Shown one piece after another: positions 6,429-9,525 of a DNA stretch of 9,525 bases (position 1 is the first letter of the stretch; every line of letters begins with the position of its first letter). Location: contig JBGTCY010000310.1 of NCBI GenBank assembly GCA_041748615.1, positions 1 through 9,525 of the forward strand. Direction: 5' to 3'. Below the pieces are notes generated by a model, which was given only the letters and a program-made list of their open reading frames with translations, made no database searches and was not told the origin of the DNA. Made by a program: the position numbers and the translations under genes. Origin of the DNA: JBGTCY01 sp041748615. GTDB lineage: Bacteria; Bacteroidota; Bacteroidia; Chitinophagales; CAIOSU01.

Positions 6429-7721
6429 ATGATGAAAAAATACTGTATCACTTTCGCTATTCTATTGATTTCAATCACCGCTTTTGCCGAAGAAAAAAAA
6501 TATTTGGTGAGCGCGGAGCTGGTGAAATCACACACCACGCAAACCATCAAGACATTATGGAAGCAGAAAAGCGTCCCGAAAATCATCATGCCCGTGAAAA
6601 ACGGGGTGGACATTTATGAAATCATTTACCGCGTGCAGTGGATTGACGGCACCTGGCGCAACGCTTCCGGGATTTATTATGCGCCTAAAACGGACAAGCC
6701 CGTTCCGTATATGATGTTTGGTCACGGCACTCAAATTGAAAAACACCGCAACATCACCGATGATGATTCACAGCAGATGATTTGCCTGATTTTCGCCACG
6801 GATGGCTACGCGACCATGTATCCCGATTATTACGGCATCGGGAAGGGCGAAGGCAAACACCTATATCAACATGCCTGGTCTGAAGCGTGGTCATTCATCT
6901 ACATGCTCTACGCGATTGATGAACTTAACCAGACGCTCGGCTTAAAACATAATTCGCAGCTTTTCCTCACCGGCTATTCACAGGGCGGTCATTCATCCAA
7001 AGCCGCCCATAAATATCTGCAGGAACTCAATGACCCCCGGTTTGTCGTAACCGCCTCCTCGCCCATGAGCGGAGCTTATGATATGACCGGTGAGCAGGAA
7101 AAATATATGTTTCAGGAATATCCGAGACCTTTTTACCTGCCCTATCTGCTGCTTTCTTACCAGGAGGCTTACGGGATTGTAGAAGCGGATAACATCTACT
7201 CAATTTTCAAATCACCGTTCGATACGTTGCTGCCTCCGTTTTTTGAACATAACGACAATCGCACCCTCGATGAACTGAACGCGATGATGCCGAAAATTCC
7301 CAAAGATGTTGTGACGGATGAAATGATGAATGAATATCTGAACAACCCTGATTTCGAATTCAAAAAAAGGCTGAAAGAAAACAATCTCACGAATTGGAAA
7401 CCGGAGGCGGCAATGCAACTGTGTTATTGCAAAGGCGACCGCGAGGTGAGCTACAAAAACTCGGAAGTCGCCTATGAATCCATGAAAGCATTGGGTGCGA
7501 CAAAAGTGAAACTCAACAACCTGAGCGACAAACTCGACCATAACACCTGTGCCGGTTTTGCCGTCATCTCCACCAAATATTTCTTCGACAGGTTCAGAAC
7601 CAAAAAAGGAAATCCCAAACTGAAAGACATCCCCGGTTTAAAAAAATTCTTAATCGGCTTCGCCATCCGCAAAGAAGAAAAAAACTATCTGAAACACGGG
7701 AATGATGTTTCTTATTTTTAA
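6429..7721 (+). CDS. Exported alpha/beta hydrolase, secretory-lipase-like
   Basis: A 430-residue exported hydrolase, probably an ester- or lipid-cleaving enzyme acting in the periplasm or outside the cell. Residues 1-20 are a signal peptide (MMKKYCITFAILLISITAFA, then EEKK). Landmarks: GHGT (98-101), likely near the oxyanion hole; YPDYYGIG (131-138), typical of secretory-lipase-like hydrolases; the nucleophile elbow GYSQGG with Ser184; a probable acid in CKGDREV (Asp337); and a probable catalytic His371 in LDHNTC. These assignments come from motif spacing and are consistent with the LIP-type (PF03583-like) family; the substrate is not known. It has no T9SS sorting domain or lipobox. The last ~45 residues are lysine-rich and lie beyond the usual fold. 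Two adjacent ATGs (6429 and 6432) are possible starts; the second also leaves a good signal peptide. No Shine-Dalgarno is visible. It stands alone, divergent from the DUF4397 gene and convergent with the barrel gene. Confidence 0.9.
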   Translation: MMKKYCITFAILLISITAFAEEKKYLVSAELVKSHTTQTIKTLWKQKSVPKIIMPVKNGVDIYEIIYRVQWIDGTWRNASGIYYAPKTDKPVPYMMFGHGTQIEKHRNITDDDSQQMICLIFATDGYATMYPDYYGIGKGEGKHLYQHAWSEAWSFIYMLYAIDELNQTLGLKHNSQLFLTGYSQGGHSSKAAHKYLQELNDPRFVVTASSPMSGAYDMTGEQEKYMFQEYPRPFYLPYLLLSYQEAYGIVEADNIYSIFKSPFDTLLPPFFEHNDNRTLDELNAMMPKIPKDVVTDEMMNEYLNNPDFEFKKRLKENNLTNWKPEAAMQLCYCKGDREVSYKNSEVAYESMKALGATKVKLNNLSDKLDHNTCAGFAVISTKYFFDRFRTKKGNPKLKDIPGLKKFLIGFAIRKEEKNYLKHGNDVSYF

Positions 7722-7748
7722 ACAGGACGGGTGCTGACCGGGAGTTGC

Positions 7749-7783
7749 CCTATAGTTTCATGTTTAAAGTGTGATGTTTAAAG
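7749..7783 (-). repeat. Heptamer array 6 (inverted)
   Basis: On the minus strand: CTTTAAA, CATCACA, CTTTAAA, CATGAAA, CTATAGG. This is the AT-rich flavour, in five 7-bp units. Confidence 0.7.
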
Positions 7784-7831
7784 TTGAGATATTACCGGTC
7801 TCGTTCCGGCATCCCCTTGGGATTGTTACAG

Positions 7832-7866
7832 TCCATCGTCCACAGAACACGGTCAACAGTCAACAG
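7832..7866 (-). repeat. Heptamer array 7 (inverted)
   Basis: On the minus strand: CTGTTGA, CTGTTGA, CCGTGTT, CTGTGGA, CGATGGA, in 7-bp phase. It directly follows the inverted partial core, giving the same core-then-heptamers order as on the plus strand. Confidence 0.75.
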
Positions 7867-7872
7867 CGTTTT

Positions 7873-7891
7873 CCTCGCGCAAGCATTGAGG
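7873..7891 (-). repeat. REP-like core, partial right arm (inverted)
   Basis: On the minus strand it reads CCTCAATGCTTGCGCGAGG, identical to the right arm of the other cores over CCTCAATGCTTGCGCGAG. The left arm is absent. It is the only core copy in the minus orientation. Confidence 0.75.
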
Positions 7892-7910
7892 GGAATTGCT
7901 TAGGGCACGG

Positions 7911-7937
7911 GTCACTCTGAGTTGAGCGAAGAGTGGC
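7911..7937 (+). repeat. 27-nt hairpin element, copy C
   Basis: Stem GTCACTCT (7911-7918) pairs with AGAGTGGC (7930-7937) around an 11-nt loop GAGTTGAGCGA. Compared with copy A, two adjacent stem pairs have changed on both sides so that pairing is preserved. Confidence 0.75.
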
Positions 7938-7955
7938 GTTGATGGACATTCACAC

Positions 7956-8007
7956 GCACCGCACAAGCAGGCTTCCCTCTCTGCCATCGCCTCAATGCTT
8001 GCGCGAG
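7956..8007 (+). repeat. REP-like core, copy 5
   Basis: 52 bp. The left arm CGCACAAGCA (7960-7969) and right arm TGCTTGCGCG (7996-8005) are exact. The first bases (GCAC for GAAG) and the centre differ, so the inner AAGCATT/AATGCTT stem is not conserved here. Confidence 0.8.
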
Positions 8008-8009
8008 CA

Positions 8010-8044
8010 CCGTGGGCTGTGGGCTGCTGACCGTGGACAATAAA
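8010..8044 (+). repeat. Heptamer array 8
   Basis: CCGTGGG, CTGTGGG, CTGCTGA, CCGTGGA, CAATAAA, then CACGAAGCGG, which resembles the CACGAAGCGC entry to another core but stops there, 31 bp before the stop of the barrel gene. Confidence 0.75.
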
Positions 8045-8081
8045 CACGAAGCGGAACAAATCCTGCACTACTGCAATCAAA

Positions 8082-9525
8082 TCAAAAGATGGCCCTCACC
8101 TGCACTCTTCCCACATGCACGGGTTTCGCGTCTCCGGTTTTTCTGCCGTCATAGATGAGGCTCAACTGAATGTTTTGCGCCAGGTTGCGCTCGAATGAAA
8201 CCGCCCAGGTGTAGTTGTTGCCGTCTTTAAAACCCTGCAACATGGCGAACTCAATGGCGGAGTTGGGCGCTCCGGTGAAATCAACGCGCGCGAATGAAAA
8301 GCGGGCATTCAGGGTGCTCTTGCCGACAATATTGTAGCGACCTTCCACGATTGCTTCGTTGCTGGTGGCGGTTTCACCGTTTTCACCCAACTGATTTTTA
8401 CGGTAGGCGAAATGATAGGTGGTGGTTAATCTGAATTTTGTGCCGGATAAATAAGAAACCTGGGGTTCCGCTTCCTGCGAGTTGATGACATAGTTGCGTT
8501 CGGAAAAAAACTCAGAGCCGTTTGCCCGCCTGCCATTGCGATAAGTGAGGATGAGACTCACGGGCTGAATCACATTCCAGCGCGCCCTGCCGATGTGCTC
8601 GCGCAGCAGTGTGGTTTCAATACCATTGACCTGGTTTGTTTTTCTTTGGTTGTCCTGCACCGTGTATTCAAGGCTGTATTTTGGATTTTGCCGGTTGAAG
8701 AAAATACTGTTGCGCATGAGACCGGTCAGCGCCACGAGCGATTCTTCTTCCTCATTCAGCACAAAGGGATTGAAGGGCGACTTGCCGGAGCCTCTGAAAA
8801 TTTTCCGGTTCACCTGAATTGAAGTCACCGTTGAAAAACGGGCAATGAACCCTCGCACGCCTTTTTTATTATTCCACACCGCGCGGGGATTGAGATTGAA
8901 AGTTTGATTGTATTGGGTGTTGTCCACCGGCACAAATTCATTAGTGGGGTTGAGCACACGAATGAAATTTCCGAGGTCGCTGAAGGCAGCAATTTCAAAT
9001 TCATTCAACTCCTGGATTCCGTTTTCATTATAATCCACCCATTGATAAACACCCTGACCGGGCTGCACTTCAAGATAGGTGAAATCAATGCGCGGCTCTC
9101 TGCCCGCTCCCAACTCGTACAAAATGTTGGTGGTTATCGCTCCCTTAAAAACCGTCAGTCCGTATTCTAACCTCCCGAGATAATAATGCTCCAACTCCCT
9201 GGCTGAAACTAAGGAGTCTTTCGTTTCAAATTGGCGATACGTAAATTGCCAACCGAGTTTGTGCGTTTTATTTGTAATCCAGTTGCCATTCAGATTGAAG
9301 GTGTTGCTTGAATTTATCAGGCGCAAATCATTATTGCGGGGGAAAAACTCCTGCCTGCGGATGTATTCAAACCGAGCTTTATCGAGTACCGTATCCGAAT
9401 TGGCGATATAGACGCGCCATTCGTTAAAGACAAAACTGCCCGAGAGCAGCGTATCCGTTGCCACGCTTTTCACTTTATTGATTTCCTGTTCGTAGCGACT
9501 GCCGATGCGCCATCCCTTATATTTA
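8082..9525 (-). CDS. C-terminal part of a large outer-membrane beta-barrel-like protein (5' end outside window)
   Basis: 480 residues are visible, ending at the TGA at 8084-8082. The frame is open to the right edge: upstream of the GTG at 9473 it continues as YKGWRIGSRYEQEINK, so that GTG is an internal valine and the true start lies outside. The sequence alternates polar and aromatic/hydrophobic residues in beta-strand patterns (for example NWITNKTHKLGWQFTYRQF and ARFSFARVDF) and ends VQVRAIF. A terminal phenylalanine is the usual signal of outer-membrane barrels. At visible residues 164-175 (DNA 9000-9035) lies DYNENGIQELNE, an EF-hand-like calcium loop, followed by FEIAAF and IRVLNPTNEF; I recognise this pattern from large Bacteroidota surface proteins but cannot name a family. 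It could be an assembly or secretion-related protein. No terminator follows. Confidence 0.8.
   Translation of the reverse strand, partial: KYKGWRIGSRYEQEINKVKSVATDTLLSGSFVFNEWRVYIANSDTVLDKARFEYIRRQEFFPRNNDLRLINSSNTFNLNGNWITNKTHKLGWQFTYRQFETKDSLVSARELEHYYLGRLEYGLTVFKGAITTNILYELGAGREPRIDFTYLEVQPGQGVYQWVDYNENGIQELNEFEIAAFSDLGNFIRVLNPTNEFVPVDNTQYNQTFNLNPRAVWNNKKGVRGFIARFSTVTSIQVNRKIFRGSGKSPFNPFVLNEEEESLVALTGLMRNSIFFNRQNPKYSLEYTVQDNQRKTNQVNGIETTLLREHIGRARWNVIQPVSLILTYRNGRRANGSEFFSERNYVINSQEAEPQVSYLSGTKFRLTTTYHFAYRKNQLGENGETATSNEAIVEGRYNIVGKSTLNARFSFARVDFTGAPNSAIEFAMLQGFKDGNNYTWAVSFERNLAQNIQLSLIYDGRKTGDAKPVHVGRVQVRAIF

Larger units (their letters stand above)
7722..8081. other. Repeat-filled gap between convergent genes
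   Basis: 360 bp with no credible gene and no clear terminator for either flanking gene. It contains two heptamer arrays and a partial REP-like core on the minus strand, one 27-nt hairpin, then a full core and heptamer array on the plus strand. A small hairpin, ATCCC CTT GGGAT (7811-7823), lacks a T tract. Minus-strand reading through 7853-8080 only translates repeats. Confidence 0.8.

Noticed and set aside
5980..6619. Open frames on both strands through the repeat region (for example 5980-6348 plus, 6236-6619 plus, 6244-6426 minus)
   Set aside because: They translate the 96-bp tandem repeat and heptamers or overlap the hydrolase out of frame; no protein-like composition or start signal.
7811..7823. 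ATCCC CTT GGGAT hairpin as a terminator for the hydrolase
   Set aside because: Only 5 bp, no T tract on either strand, and about 90 bp beyond the stop.
7853..8080. 75-codon minus-strand frame just downstream of the barrel gene stop
   Set aside because: It is built from core copy 5, hairpin C and heptamer arrays and is spurious in the same way as the frames in the other gap.

Overview
The window looks like chromosomal DNA of a Bacteroidota (Bacteroidetes) bacterium, probably an environmental lineage. Three things point there: a large secreted protein ending in a type IX secretion (T9SS) type A sorting domain (FYPNP motif), start regions without Shine-Dalgarno sequences, and a large outer-membrane-barrel-like protein of a kind common in that phylum. 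The genus cannot be named from this sequence.

Layout. Positions 1-41 (minus) hold the first 14 residues of a gene that runs off the left edge. They resemble the N-terminus of an IS1380/IS4-like transposase. A rho-independent terminator (148-182) closes the next gene. Positions 212-5437 (minus) encode a 1741-residue, cysteine-free secreted protein: signal peptide, seven tandem ~232-residue units each made of two DUF4397-like halves, then a T9SS sorting domain. Positions 5438-6428 contain no credible gene and are packed with three interleaved repeat families. Positions 6429-7721 (plus) encode an exported alpha/beta hydrolase of the secretory-lipase type with a recognisable Ser/Asp/His triad. 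Positions 7722-8081 are a second repeat-filled gap. Positions 8082-9525 (minus) are the last 480 residues of a large, probably outer-membrane, beta-rich protein whose start lies beyond the right edge.

The three protein genes that can be described all act in the cell envelope or outside the cell, but nothing shows that they form one pathway. The hydrolase is divergent from the DUF4397 gene and convergent with the barrel gene, so each is probably transcribed separately.

The least ordinary part is the intergenic DNA. It contains (i) a ~53-bp REP-like core with imperfect inverted arms around a variable centre (five full-arm or nearly full copies plus two partial ones), (ii) a 27-nt hairpin in three copies, two of which differ by compensatory base-pair changes, and (iii) eight arrays of degenerate 7-bp repeats (CTATGGA/CTGTGGA/CTTTAAA type) that keep C at position 1 and usually T at position 4. 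The core and the heptamer arrays occur in a fixed order and polarity, which suggests one composite repetitive element that amplifies and inverts as a unit. None of it appears to code for protein.
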